Under the pieces are notes generated by a model, which had not been told where the DNA came from, made no database searches, and saw only the letters and a list, made by a program, of their open reading frames with translations. A program made the translations under genes and the position numbers. Below are positions 34,604 to 43,470 of a DNA stretch of 64,000 nt, piece by piece (position 1 is the stretch's first letter; each line of letters starts with the position of its first letter). The DNA is from Clostridiales bacterium (lineage in GTDB: Bacteria > Bacillota > Clostridia > Peptostreptococcales > Anaerovoracaceae): NCBI GenBank assembly GCA_009911365.1, contig QXXF01000007.1:62001-126000 (forward strand). The letters run 5' to 3'.

Positions 34604-35272
34604 TTATTCAAAAAAAAGTTTTGTTCGCATAACACCCACTTCTGATCGGTCGAGAGAAACACCTAAAAATGTAGCGATCGCTGCGATCAAAAGCTCTGGA
34701 CTCAGATTGGACTGGCTCCCTGAATCCAACAGTCCTGTGATCAGAAGGTTTTCTCCTGCGGCTAGGAAATTCAGGGACTGGATCTTCCCTCGAATGTCCA
34801 CTTCTTTCGTCTTGCCGGATTTTTTCTGCTTTTTTAGGACTAGGATGCTTTCTTGGGCAAGAAAATCACAGCATAAAGTCTCCACTTCTTCCCGGCCAAG
34901 TTCCCGCCCCATGGGCATGCCGATGATATATTCTGCGGCGTGGTTTCTGGATGCTAGGCTCCGTTTCTGCCCGCCCATGGATTCACAGCTGAAAATTCGG
35001 ATCCCCTCTGGCATCTGGGCACTGATGAGGTCTTTCAATTCTCCTGGATCATAAGCTTTGTCTGTCTCAAATTCCAGATATTCGCCTACGCTGACATATC
35101 CCAAAGATAGAGGTTGGGCAAATCCCATTTTGGGATGTGGGTTGAATCCTTGAGAATAGGAAAGCCGTATCCCGGCCTTTTTGAACGCCCGCTTGAACAG
35201 ACGCAGTAGATCCAGGTGTGATGTATAACAAATGTATCCTTCTTTTGAAAATTTTATTGCGTATTGGCTCAT
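34604..35272 (-). CDS. TIGR03936 family radical-SAM-associated protein (DUF2344)
   Basis: A 222-residue protein starting SQYAIKFSKEGYICYTSHLD, the hallmark of this family (KFSKxGxxxYxSHLDLxR). It is nearly always paired with the TIGR03960 radical-SAM protein, here directly upstream with an ATGA overlap (35269-35272). The pair's reaction is not known to me. GGAGGGA precedes the start and settles it against a longer frame. Confidence 0.9.
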   Translation of the reverse strand: MSQYAIKFSKEGYICYTSHLDLLRLFKRAFKKAGIRLSYSQGFNPHPKMGFAQPLSLGYVSVGEYLEFETDKAYDPGELKDLISAQMPEGIRIFSCESMGGQKRSLASRNHAAEYIIGMPMGRELGREEVETLCCDFLAQESILVLKKQKKSGKTKEVDIRGKIQSLNFLAAGENLLITGLLDSGSQSNLSPELLIAAIATFLGVSLDRSEVGVMRTKLFFE

Positions 35273-37098
35273 TTTTCTCCCTCCGGCAGGCAGTCCGCTT
35301 TTCGACTCATCCCACAGCCTGCGCATTGAATCCTACAGTCCTGCGTGATATCGCCCTTCAGGGCTTTTTCATTTTCCCTTATGAGGAAATCCTTTGTCAC
35401 AAAAGGATCGATGAAGTCCCATGGAAGGATCTCATCGTAGCTTCTTTGACGCACTGTGTAAAAGTCTGGGTCCACGCCTGTATCCGCAAAGGCCTGTGCC
35501 CACAGTTTTCCGTTAAAATGCTCTGACCATCCATCGAATTTGCATCCTAACTCAAATGCCCGGACCAAAACTTTGCCCACTCGCCGGTCACCTCTGGCGA
35601 ATACGGCTTCTAGCTCGCTGGTGCCAGTATCGTGATAATTGAAAGTAATGCCCTTCACAGAGAGCTGATTCGTCAGATAATCATGCTTTTTCATGAAGCT
35701 TTCCGCACTGTCTTGGGCCTGCCACTGAAACGGCGTATGGGCTTTAGGAACAAAATTGGAAACGCTGACCGTCACGTTGAAACGGCCGCCCTTCCTGCCC
35801 TTCACCTCATAATTGATTTCTTTGATGGTTTTGGCGATTTTAGCGATCCCATCCAGATCTTCAAATGTTTCGCCAGGAAGCCCCACCATAAAGTACAGCT
35901 TCACATGGTTCCAGCCCAGCTCCAAAGCCTGACGGACAGCGCTGTAAATGTCGTCTTCCGTGATCCCCTTGTTGATCACGTCCCGCAGTCTTTGTGAGCC
36001 AGCTTCCGGCGCGAAGGTCAGTCCTGATTTCTTGTAGCCCTGGATCTCTTCTAATACCCGGAAGGAAAAGGAGTCCAGCCGCAGGGATGGAAGGGAAAGA
36101 GACACGTTCTTTTCCTTGCACATGGACATCAGATCAAGGGCCAGTTCTTCAAATTGGGAATGATCGCTTGTGGAAAGGGAAAGTAGGGACAATTCTTCAT
36201 GCCCGGTCTTTGCCAGCTGCTGCTCAGCGATTTTACGGATGGTTTCCGGCTTTCGTTCCCGCACTGGCCGATAAATCATCCCCGCCTGACAGAACCGGCA
36301 GCCTCTAGTGCAGCCTCGGAAGGTTTCCACTACCGCCCGGTCATGGACCACTTCAATAAAAGGCACGATGAGATCCACTGGAAAATCCGCTGCGTCCAGA
36401 TCCTTTATCAGAGCCCGTTCCACTCGGTCAGGCGCACCAGCCCATACCTTCTGAATCTCTGCGATGGTCCCGTCTTCCTGATAGCATGGCTGATAAAATC
36501 TCGGGACATACACCCCTGGGATGGTGCAGATCTCTTTCAGATAGGCTTCTTTTGTCTGATCTTTTCTGCGCCGTTTTACTACCTCTGGCAGCAGTTCTTC
36601 CCCATCCCCAATGAGGAATACGTCAATGATGTCCGCTAGCGGCTCTGGATTATAGGCACAGGGCCCGCCAGCTAAAATGACAGGGTCTTCTTCGCCTCGC
36701 TGATCAGAGAAAACAGGGATGCTTCCCAGGTCCAGCATATTGATCACATTTGTAAAGGAAAGCTCGTACTGCAGGGTAAAGCCCAACAAGTCCAACTCCT
36801 TTACAGGGGTCTTGGTTTCCAAAGTGAAAAGCTCCATGCCTTCCTTGCGCATCAGAGCTTCCATGTCCATGGCTGGCGCAAATACTCGTTCGCAAAAGAT
36901 GTCTTCCTGCTGGTTCAGGATATGATACAGCAACTGCAGTCCCATGTATGACATGCCGATCTCATAAGTGTCTGGGAACGCAAAGCCAAATCGAAGCCTA
37001 GCCTGTTCTTTGTGTACTGCGTTGACTTCGCCGCCAATATATCTAGCCGGCTTTTCTACCTGCTTTAACAGCTTGTCCAATTCTCTGCTGATTTCCAT
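35269..37098 (-). CDS. TIGR03960 family B12-binding radical SAM protein
   Basis: A 609-residue protein with an N-terminal cobalamin-binding-like region (about 1-200) and a radical-SAM domain with the cluster motif CTRGCRFCQAG (about 271-281). The C-terminal segment is cysteine-rich (CRIQCAGCGM). It is the partner of the TIGR03936 protein and is usually found near rplU-rpmA-obgE in Clostridia, as here. Substrate unknown. Confidence 0.92.
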   Translation of the reverse strand: MEISRELDKLLKQVEKPARYIGGEVNAVHKEQARLRFGFAFPDTYEIGMSYMGLQLLYHILNQQEDIFCERVFAPAMDMEALMRKEGMELFTLETKTPVKELDLLGFTLQYELSFTNVINMLDLGSIPVFSDQRGEEDPVILAGGPCAYNPEPLADIIDVFLIGDGEELLPEVVKRRRKDQTKEAYLKEICTIPGVYVPRFYQPCYQEDGTIAEIQKVWAGAPDRVERALIKDLDAADFPVDLIVPFIEVVHDRAVVETFRGCTRGCRFCQAGMIYRPVRERKPETIRKIAEQQLAKTGHEELSLLSLSTSDHSQFEELALDLMSMCKEKNVSLSLPSLRLDSFSFRVLEEIQGYKKSGLTFAPEAGSQRLRDVINKGITEDDIYSAVRQALELGWNHVKLYFMVGLPGETFEDLDGIAKIAKTIKEINYEVKGRKGGRFNVTVSVSNFVPKAHTPFQWQAQDSAESFMKKHDYLTNQLSVKGITFNYHDTGTSELEAVFARGDRRVGKVLVRAFELGCKFDGWSEHFNGKLWAQAFADTGVDPDFYTVRQRSYDEILPWDFIDPFVTKDFLIRENEKALKGDITQDCRIQCAGCGMSRKADCLPEGEK

Positions 37099-37638
37099 TT
37101 ATTCACCTTTCATTAGCTGATCCAGGGTTGTTCCAATGATTGTTTCGATACGGCCAATGAGTTTAGCCGTCTGTTTTTTCTTTTCTAGGATCGCTGCCCT
37201 GGTTTCGGGATCACTGCCCCGTTTTTCCACTTTATCGATCACATACTGAATGCGCTTGTCCAAACCAACGTACTGGTCCTCTTTCACCAGTCTATCTCCT
37301 AAACAGACCAGGTCCGTTTCATTGAAGGTTTCGATAGGAGAAAAGGTGTAGAACATGTGGGCCCGGATAATGTCAGCTTCTTCAGGATATCCCAGCTGTT
37401 CCACTAAATCTCCGCCCTTGATCCAGTGTTCCTCTTCTACCCTTTCAATGTCATGAAGCATGCCCGCTGCCCGGACAAGTTCCAAATCAAAATCATAACC
37501 ATGCTGGTTCATAGCTGTTCCGATTTTGACCGCTGTGTCGCATACTGCCTGGCAGTGGCGGATCACATGCTCCGGTGTTTTATTTTCACGCAAAAGCCGC
37601 AGGCATTCCTGCCTGTCCGGATGTTGCTGCTTCCTCAT
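37099..37638 (-). CDS. HD-domain phosphohydrolase
   Basis: A 179-residue HD-superfamily protein. The metal ligands are visible as His near residue 25 (HVIRHC), HD in AGMLHDIERV and a later His in ADIIRAHM. The closest general class is a metal-dependent phosphohydrolase acting on nucleotides or similar. YqeK is possible but the motifs differ from the usual YqeK pattern. It starts 1 nt from the TIGR03960 gene, so it is in that operon. Confidence 0.75.
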   Translation of the reverse strand: MRKQQHPDRQECLRLLRENKTPEHVIRHCQAVCDTAVKIGTAMNQHGYDFDLELVRAAGMLHDIERVEEEHWIKGGDLVEQLGYPEEADIIRAHMFYTFSPIETFNETDLVCLGDRLVKEDQYVGLDKRIQYVIDKVEKRGSDPETRAAILEKKKQTAKLIGRIETIIGTTLDQLMKGE

Positions 37639-37660
37639 GTCTAAGCCCCTTTCTGCGGTT

Positions 37661-38170
37661 TTATTTCAGATCTTTCATGGAATGGTAAAATTCAAGATCG
37701 CCTTTTTTTGTGAAGGAGGCGATAATCTGTCCCTTTTTCACTCTCTTCATCTCTTTTACATAAATTTCAGAGCAATTGCCGTAAATGCTTTCTGCTTCAT
37801 CTCCATGAAGGATCTTCACAAACTTTCCAATCTTGTCGTTTTCTCCCACAGCGGAAACAGTGCCTGCCTCCACAGCGTAAACAGATACGGTCTGGCCTTC
37901 TTTCGCGTCATCGATCGGAGTGCCGTATTCAGAGGCTTCTTTCGAAGAAAGGATCGCATTCGTCACAGTAGCTGGTGCCCGCACCACGGCCTGGACGCTG
38001 TTTTTCGCAAAGACCATCACATCCCCTGCCGTATAATTTTTTGATAAATAAGCGACAACCGTCTCGCTGCCTTTATTCAGTTGCGGGATTTTGACGTTCT
38101 GCGCCAAAGCAAAGGTCAAGACAATAATCAGGCAGATGCCAGCCTGCTTCCATAATTTTGTTTTCCACAT
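37661..38170 (-). CDS. SpoIVFA-like membrane protein with degenerate M23 fold
   Basis: A 169-residue protein with one membrane helix (about 8-24) and a C-terminal LytM/M23-like beta domain (about 90-165; EAGTVSAVGENDKIGKFVKI). The HxH and HxxxD ligands of active M23 endopeptidases are not complete, so it is unlikely to cut peptidoglycan. Size, layout and position near rplU-rpmA-obgE fit SpoIVFA, which holds the SpoIVFB protease in check during sigma-K activation. No SpoIVFB gene is adjacent. GAGGAGGG with 8-nt spacing decides the start at 38170. Confidence 0.65.
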   Translation of the reverse strand: MWKTKLWKQAGICLIIVLTFALAQNVKIPQLNKGSETVVAYLSKNYTAGDVMVFAKNSVQAVVRAPATVTNAILSSKEASEYGTPIDDAKEGQTVSVYAVEAGTVSAVGENDKIGKFVKILHGDEAESIYGNCSEIYVKEMKRVKKGQIIASFTKKGDLEFYHSMKDLK

Positions 38171-38265
38171 AACCATACCCTCCTCGGGCGCGGTCCAACA
38201 TCTGCTCATGTTACTGGCACGCCCTAGTACATTCTATGTGGAAAGCAGGAAAAAAGACGCTGAAG

Positions 38266-39558
38266 CTAAAACTCATCAAAATATTCAAACTCATAGTCAA
38301 TGACTCGGATGGTGTCGCCTTCCTCCAACCCCATTTCCTTTAACCGCTCGATCGCACCGCTTTTTTCAATATATTTGTAAAGGTAACGCATGGAACCGGA
38401 ATCATTGAAATTCGTAGAATTGAAAATTTTCTCCAGCTGTTTTCCCGACAGCACGTAACCATCTTTGTCCTGGGAAACGTGGACAGTCCTGTAATCCGGA
38501 TCCTGGTCGTCCTTTTCAAAATCAAAGGTTTCGATATATTGCTCCTCCTCCGGTTCCTGCGCCAGCTGGTCCAGCCGAACTGCGGCTTCTGCGAGGACTT
38601 CCTTCACACCGATATGCAGCGGCGCTGACATGGCAAAGACCTGATAACCGTTCTTTTCTACATATTCCTGGAACCGTTTGTATTCCGGACCGTCTTCATC
38701 GATCATGTCGATTTTGTTGGCTGCCACGATCTGCGGTTTTTTCAAAAGACGGGGATCATACTGCTCTAGTTCCCGATTGATTTTATCAAAATCTTCGATC
38801 GGATCCCGGCCTTCGCTGCCAGATACATCTACCACATGGATTAGGACTTTTGTTCGTTCAATATGTTTCAGAAACTGGAATCCCATTCCCGCACCTTTGT
38901 GCGCGCCTTCGATGATCCCTGCGATGTCCGCCATGACAAAGCTGTTATCGTAAATCTCCACGACTCCCAAGTTTGGGTCAATGGTAGTAAAGTGATAATC
39001 CGCGATCTTTGGTTTCGCGCTGGTTGCGACAGAAAGAAGCGTTGATTTTCCCACATTAGGAAAACCGACCAGTCCCACATCCGCGATCAGCTTCATTTCC
39101 AAGATCACGGAACGCTCTTTGGCAAAACCGCCGGCCTCCGCAAAGTTGGGGGCCTGTCTTACGGAATTTTTGTAGTGGACGTTTCCCTTTCCGCCTTTTC
39201 CCCCTTTAGCAGCAATAAAAGACTCCCCTGGGTTTACCAAGTCTTTCATGACCAGGCCGGATTCTTCATCAATGACCACAGTCCCGGGAGGCACTTTGAT
39301 GACCAGATCCTGGCCGTCTTTTCCAAACCGCTTTTTCCGCATGCCGTCCTGACCGTTTTCTGCCTGGTATTTTCTCTTATATCGAAAGTCCATCAGTGTG
39401 CGCAGGCTGCTATCTGCCATGAAAATCACATTTCCGCCTCTGCCACCGTCACCGCCATCAGGTCCGCCTTCCGGCACATAAGGCTCTCTGCGGAAAGATA
39501 CCGCACCGTTTCCGCCTTTTCCTGAACGGATGAAAATTTTGGCTCTGTCTGCAAACAT
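38266..39558 (-). CDS. obgE: GTPase ObgE
   Basis: A 430-residue Obg GTPase: the glycine-rich Obg fold (about 1-158), the G domain with GFPNVGKST (G1) and NKIDM-type G4, and a C-terminal OCT domain (about 345-425). It takes part in late 50S assembly and stress signalling. It follows rplU-rpmA as in most bacteria. A 112-nt gap with two hairpins separates it from rpmA. Confidence 0.96.
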   Translation of the reverse strand: MFADRAKIFIRSGKGGNGAVSFRREPYVPEGGPDGGDGGRGGNVIFMADSSLRTLMDFRYKRKYQAENGQDGMRKKRFGKDGQDLVIKVPPGTVVIDEESGLVMKDLVNPGESFIAAKGGKGGKGNVHYKNSVRQAPNFAEAGGFAKERSVILEMKLIADVGLVGFPNVGKSTLLSVATSAKPKIADYHFTTIDPNLGVVEIYDNSFVMADIAGIIEGAHKGAGMGFQFLKHIERTKVLIHVVDVSGSEGRDPIEDFDKINRELEQYDPRLLKKPQIVAANKIDMIDEDGPEYKRFQEYVEKNGYQVFAMSAPLHIGVKEVLAEAAVRLDQLAQEPEEEQYIETFDFEKDDQDPDYRTVHVSQDKDGYVLSGKQLEKIFNSTNFNDSGSMRYLYKYIEKSGAIERLKEMGLEEGDTIRVIDYEFEYFDEF

Positions 39559-39584
39559 CTGCCAACCTCCTGTCTACTTTAATT

Positions 39585-39609
39585 CAAGCGAAGCCTTAAG
39601 CTTCGCTTG
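39585..39609 (-). promoter_or_regulatory. Hairpin in the obgE leader
   Basis: A perfect 10-bp stem CAAGCGAAGC/GCTTCGCTTG with a 5-nt loop lies between the rpmA terminator and the obgE start, 26 nt before the start codon. There is no T-run after it, so it may affect obgE translation or mRNA stability. Confidence 0.55.
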
Positions 39610-39624
39610 TGTTTCCACTTGTAA

Positions 39625-39660
39625 GCGAAAACGAAGAAAGCCCCTATTCACATAGGGGCT
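39625..39660 (-). terminator. Terminator after rpmA
   Basis: AGCCCCTAT/ATAGGGGCT (39639-39647 with 39652-39660), 9 bp with a TCAC/GTGA tetraloop, followed on the - strand by TTCTTCGTTTT. It may attenuate read-through into obgE. Confidence 0.78.
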
Positions 39661-39670
39661 AATCAATGCA

Positions 39671-39931
39671 CTAAGCTTCTTTTGGATATACGCTTACTTG
39701 CTTTCTCTTTCTATCGTATCTTTCGAACTTCACAGCTCCATCGATTTTCGCAAATAACGTATCATCCCCACCGATACCAACATTGTTGCCAGGGTGGAAC
39801 TTGGTTCCTCTCTGCCTAACCAGAATGCTACCGGCACTTACGAACTGACCGTCTCCACGTTTGACTCCTAATCGTTTCGACTCACTGTCACGACCGTTCT
39901 TTGAACTTCCTACACCTTTTTTACTTGCCAT
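39671..39931 (-). CDS. rpmA: 50S ribosomal protein bL27
   Basis: An 86-residue bL27 that starts [19 protein letters not shown]. Many Firmicutes make bL27 with an N-terminal extension ending in a Phe-Phe site that the protease Prp removes; this one begins at the mature end. GAGGAGGTG lies 8 nt before the ATG, so no hidden extension is likely. The prp gene that normally lies between rplU and rpmA is absent: the gap is 38 nt. Confidence 0.96.
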   Translation of the reverse strand: MASKKGVGSSKNGRDSESKRLGVKRGDGQFVSAGSILVRQRGTKFHPGNNVGIGGDDTLFAKIDGAVKFERYDRKRKQVSVYPKEA

Positions 39932-39969
39932 GGACCAGACACCTCCTCGCTATGGCTCTATTTGAGTAA

Positions 39970-40470
39970 TTATTTCAATGCGTTTTCGATTGCTTCGAGA
40001 ATCACTGGCTTTGTAGCCTTTTCATCGATCTCGATATTGTTTTCTTTGGCAAAGTCAATGAGTTCAGCTTTCTTCATGGATTTTAAAGATGGCTTTTTCT
40101 CTGCCGGCTCTTCCGCTGCGGCGGCGGGAGCGGCCGCTTTCTTGGCTGGTGCTGTTCCGTCCGCTGAAATTCCAGTGATTTCAACCAGCGTATACGGCTG
40201 TCTGTGACCCCGTTTTTTTCTCGAGTCCTTCTTTGCTCTGTATTTGAAGATAATGACCTTTTTGCCTTTTCCGCTTTCGATCACATCTGCGAATACCGCT
40301 GCTCCGTCTACATAAGGAGCACCTACCTTAGCCTCTGTTCCATCACCTAAAACCAGCACCTTGTCGAATTTTACCTGTTCGCCATCAGCCATGCCGAGTT
40401 TTTCTACTCTGATCTGATCGCCTTCTTTGACACGGTACTGCTTTCCGCCTGTTTCCATAATTGCGTACAT
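39970..40470 (-). CDS. rplU: 50S ribosomal protein bL21 with C-terminal extension
   Basis: The first 103 residues are a normal bL21 (MYAIMETGGKQYRV to HRQPYTLVEITGI). After that come about 60 extra residues: an Ala/Pro/Glu-rich linker (about 108-130) and a helical segment SLKSMKKAELIDFAKENNIE that resembles a HeH/SAP-type module. GGAGGAAAA precedes the ATG at 40470. It has its own promoter and a leader of about 90 nt. Confidence 0.93.
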   Translation of the reverse strand: MYAIMETGGKQYRVKEGDQIRVEKLGMADGEQVKFDKVLVLGDGTEAKVGAPYVDGAAVFADVIESGKGKKVIIFKYRAKKDSRKKRGHRQPYTLVEITGISADGTAPAKKAAAPAAAAEEPAEKKPSLKSMKKAELIDFAKENNIEIDEKATKPVILEAIENALK

Positions 40471-40560
40471 ATTTTGTCGTTTTCCTCCTCTATCCAGTCT
40501 CGCCAGCGTGGGCAGCAAATTAATGCTTTACAAAATAGCCCAGTTTGTGCGGCTTACAGT
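40471..40560 (-). ncRNA. Candidate bL21 autoregulatory leader
   Basis: The stretch between the rplU promoter and its start codon is about 90 nt, long for a plain leader, and contains pairing segments around GCCGCAC and GCTGGCGAG. L21 leaders that bind the protein are known in Firmicutes. I cannot confirm a match by eye. Confidence 0.4.
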
Positions 40561-40565
40561 TATAT

Positions 40566-40594
40566 ATGATAACATGGGGACAAGCGGGTGTCAA
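40566..40594 (-). promoter_or_regulatory. Sigma-A promoter of rplU-rpmA
   Basis: On the - strand TTGACA (40589-40594), 17 nt, TATCAT (40566-40571). Confidence 0.8.
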
Positions 40595-40649
40595 CTGAAA
40601 AATCCATTGAAATCATGCGTTTTCAGCAATTTTCGCAGTTTTTTCCTCT

Positions 40650-41813
40650 TTAACGCTTTGCTTTTTCCGGTTTACTGTACGCACCGATGACTTTTGTGCC
40701 TTTGATCGTCCGGATAGCTCTGACTTTTACATAATAGCCTTTATTTTGCCGAAGACCGGAAAAATAGGCGGAATGTCTTTTCCCTGAAACCTTCAACTTT
40801 TGCCTTCCTTTTGTGAATTTTTTGTTCCGTGCGGTCAATACTTCATAGCTGTCCGCTTTTTTGACTTTTTTCCACTTTACCCGAAGAAACCCTTTATTTT
40901 TCCATGCGGACTTTATGTAAACTTTTTTAGGAGGCTTGACCACGACTACTTTTTTGGTGATTTGTTTTCCACTTACAGGAAGGGTAGCTTTTATGGAGGC
41001 GGCCCCCAGCCTTTTTCCTATCAATGTTCCTTGGGAGTTGACGGAAATCACTGACCTTTTGCTGCTTTTCCAGCGGAAGCTCTTTGCCTCCACTCGCAAT
41101 GGACGCGGATGCGCGGATTCATAGGTGACTACGATGGGGAGTTCTCCATTTCTCCCTTTTCCCCATGCTGTGGATCCACTTTCAGCAAAGGCCACTTCCA
41201 TGGTATCGATTTTCACATGGATCCTAGCGCTGACAATCCGATTTTTCTTTATCGCTGGTTTGTCTGATGCTGTCTCCCAGCTAAAAACCTGCACCCAGTA
41301 GTTGGTTCCATTATGGGAAAAACAGCCGATCCCCGTGGAATAGTATTGTTCGTTCATCATGTTTTCAAGATCCGCAGGAGTACTTTTCCATGTTTTTACA
41401 ACAGCATTGTGATCGAAAGAGGCAGCTCTGCCTTTTGCGATATTTTCTCCATTGAGCCGATTGGAGACAGTGTTGCAGATGGTCCCGTCTGGACGGTCAT
41501 GAGAATAGCGCAAGGCGATTTCTGCGGCTCTGCGCATTGCGGCTCGCTCAAGCTTCGCATCCAATTCCATAGGCCTGATCCCTGCTGCGCTCCTAGCTGA
41601 ATTTATCAAATGGAAGGCCTTTCTGCTCTGGGAATAATCTAATGTTCCTTTTACATATAAGGTTTCCAGGCTCGTTTCATCCCATGGCAAATCCTTGTCC
41701 ATGCCGTGAAAGTCAGCCCCATGGGAGCTGACTGGTAAGGTATAAATTATAAAAAACGCTGCGGCTATTACAGTCAAACGCCAGATTGCTAACTTTTGTT
41801 TTGTTTCTATCAT
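40650..41813 (-). CDS. Secreted CAP-domain protein with Ig-like and Fn3-like domains
   Basis: A 387-residue secreted protein: signal peptide or anchor (about 10-32), CAP/SCP domain (about 60-190) with AFHLINSARSAAGI, RYSHDRP and GENIAKG motifs, a Big_2-type Ig-like repeat (about 225-300) and a C-terminal fibronectin III-like domain (about 300-385) rich in lysine. CAP proteins are extracellular, with varied or unknown roles. The start overlaps the stop of the FapA gene as ATGA, so it is translated with it. Confidence 0.87.
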   Translation of the reverse strand: MIETKQKLAIWRLTVIAAAFFIIYTLPVSSHGADFHGMDKDLPWDETSLETLYVKGTLDYSQSRKAFHLINSARSAAGIRPMELDAKLERAAMRRAAEIALRYSHDRPDGTICNTVSNRLNGENIAKGRAASFDHNAVVKTWKSTPADLENMMNEQYYSTGIGCFSHNGTNYWVQVFSWETASDKPAIKKNRIVSARIHVKIDTMEVAFAESGSTAWGKGRNGELPIVVTYESAHPRPLRVEAKSFRWKSSKRSVISVNSQGTLIGKRLGAASIKATLPVSGKQITKKVVVVKPPKKVYIKSAWKNKGFLRVKWKKVKKADSYEVLTARNKKFTKGRQKLKVSGKRHSAYFSGLRQNKGYYVKVRAIRTIKGTKVIGAYSKPEKAKR

Positions 41814-43420
41814 GTTTCCTTTACCACTATCATATTTCCTTGCAAGGCTATTTTGCGATCAGTGAGCGTTTCTTGGATCTTCTTGGTTTTATCTGCGATT
41901 TGAATCTCTGTTACAGGATAAATCTTTTCTGAAATCACGGCACCATTGCCTGATGCGTGGAACCGCATTGTTAGAGTTTCTCGCTCATCCATCAGGCTGC
42001 GTATCTTTTTCCGATATAGACTGCTCTGTTCTTCCAATTGCTCTAGCAATTTTCTTTTTTCAGGCGGCATATCATCGCCAAGAGCCTCCAAGGTCAGGAC
42101 ATTTTTGCGCACTTTCGCCATAGTGGCCCTCGCTTCTTTTAATTCCTCATCCTTTGCGTCAATGGCCGCTGCGAGTTCTGGCCTATATCCTGCTCTCACA
42201 TAATTCGCATGCTCAGATGGGGTTCCGACTTCTTTGGCCACCACATTGCTATGAGCTTTTATGTCACCACCTGCCAATAAGCCTTGGCCTGATATGGCAT
42301 AGATGGATCCGCCGCTGGTGATCTGGCTGTCCATAATGACTTCCGCGAACACGTCACTGCCTGCTCGCACAGTCGCGTCTTCGATCGAAACGCACTGAAC
42401 TTGCCCCTTTGCGGTAAGCATGGTTTCCGACTTTCCTTTCGTGCAGCCCTTTTGGATCCGTATGCTCCCTTCTGCGTTGAGCGAAGCTTCCCGCACGCTG
42501 CCACCAACGATAATATCGCCAACGGATTTTATGATCACATCTTCTCGTACGTTTCCGGAAATATATAGGTTGCCGGTTTGACAATAAACATTTCCCGTAT
42601 GCCGTCCCACATCGCCTAGGATCGTCCGTTGAGGCACAACGCAAAAAACGCCATCCGCTGTAATGGATACTGCTCCGTCAACAGCAGCCAGCAGCTGTTT
42701 GCCATCAGCAGAAACATAAGTATTTTCTCCAGATGTCAATTCTACATCCACCCCTGGTTTTCCAAAAAGCGCATTTCCCATGATGTCTTTTCCATCTCGA
42801 GCATCTACAGCTGGCTTGCGATAAGAAAGGGCTTCGTCTTTTTTTATGATCTGCATGGAAATTTCCTGGCTGAAATCAATTTCCTCATTCGCCGCTGCGT
42901 TAAAATCCGGTAAAGGTACGCGTTCAAAAGCATCACTTAAGATCCCATCTTCTCCATCAATAGGGGCTGTCCCTAAGGCCGCTAAAAATGGGCACAGATA
43001 GTTTTTCTCCGTTACCGTCCTCTTGATGGCATCCTCTTTGATCCCATAGACGATGCCAGTGGATTTTAACTCTTCCATGAACTGCTCGATATGGACATCC
43101 TGACCTCCATGGACCGGCGGAAGAACACAGGCAAAAGCAAGCATCTTATCCTTTGTCAGGTAAAAAATCACCTCAGCGTCTTTTGTTTCGATGCTTTTTT
43201 CTTCTGGCTCCTGGGGGTCGAGTATGGACACGCGGTCAGAAAGCTTTTCTTGGATGGAAACCAGAAACTCGTTCAAGCTCATGGTTTCCTCTGGATATTC
43301 TTCCCGTGCCTTTTGTGTATTGGCCCGCAGGAGAGCGATCTGCCCTCCCTGCAGGCTTTCCTGCCTCTTTCGTTCTTTGGCCTGCGTAATTTTTTTAGAA
43401 AACTGATCGAATATGGACAT
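41810..43420 (-). CDS. FapA family protein (DUF342), copy 2
   Basis: A 536-residue DUF342/FapA protein with an N-terminal domain, a central right-handed beta-helix region built of short GD/GG turn repeats (about 230-400) and a C-terminal coiled coil (about 430-495) followed by a small beta segment. FapA proteins polymerise, and in Vibrio one acts in glucose-dependent signalling; in Clostridia their role is unknown. The internal start MSIFDQFSKKITQ with GGAGGT upstream is chosen. The gene follows copy 1 by 50 nt and overlaps the CAP gene by 4 nt. Confidence 0.83.
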   Translation of the reverse strand: MSIFDQFSKKITQAKERKRQESLQGGQIALLRANTQKAREEYPEETMSLNEFLVSIQEKLSDRVSILDPQEPEEKSIETKDAEVIFYLTKDKMLAFACVLPPVHGGQDVHIEQFMEELKSTGIVYGIKEDAIKRTVTEKNYLCPFLAALGTAPIDGEDGILSDAFERVPLPDFNAAANEEIDFSQEISMQIIKKDEALSYRKPAVDARDGKDIMGNALFGKPGVDVELTSGENTYVSADGKQLLAAVDGAVSITADGVFCVVPQRTILGDVGRHTGNVYCQTGNLYISGNVREDVIIKSVGDIIVGGSVREASLNAEGSIRIQKGCTKGKSETMLTAKGQVQCVSIEDATVRAGSDVFAEVIMDSQITSGGSIYAISGQGLLAGGDIKAHSNVVAKEVGTPSEHANYVRAGYRPELAAAIDAKDEELKEARATMAKVRKNVLTLEALGDDMPPEKRKLLEQLEEQSSLYRKKIRSLMDERETLTMRFHASGNGAVISEKIYPVTEIQIADKTKKIQETLTDRKIALQGNMIVVKET

Positions 43421-43470
43421 GCCCTTTTTTACCTCCAAACCAAATATTTTTGCCCAAATCGTTTCGATCC

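Noticed and set aside
40595-40626. CTGAAAA/TTTTCAG stem as the terminator of the CAP gene
   Set aside because: Seven-base stem with a long loop and no T-run; it overlaps the region just above the rplU -35, so the pairing may be chance.
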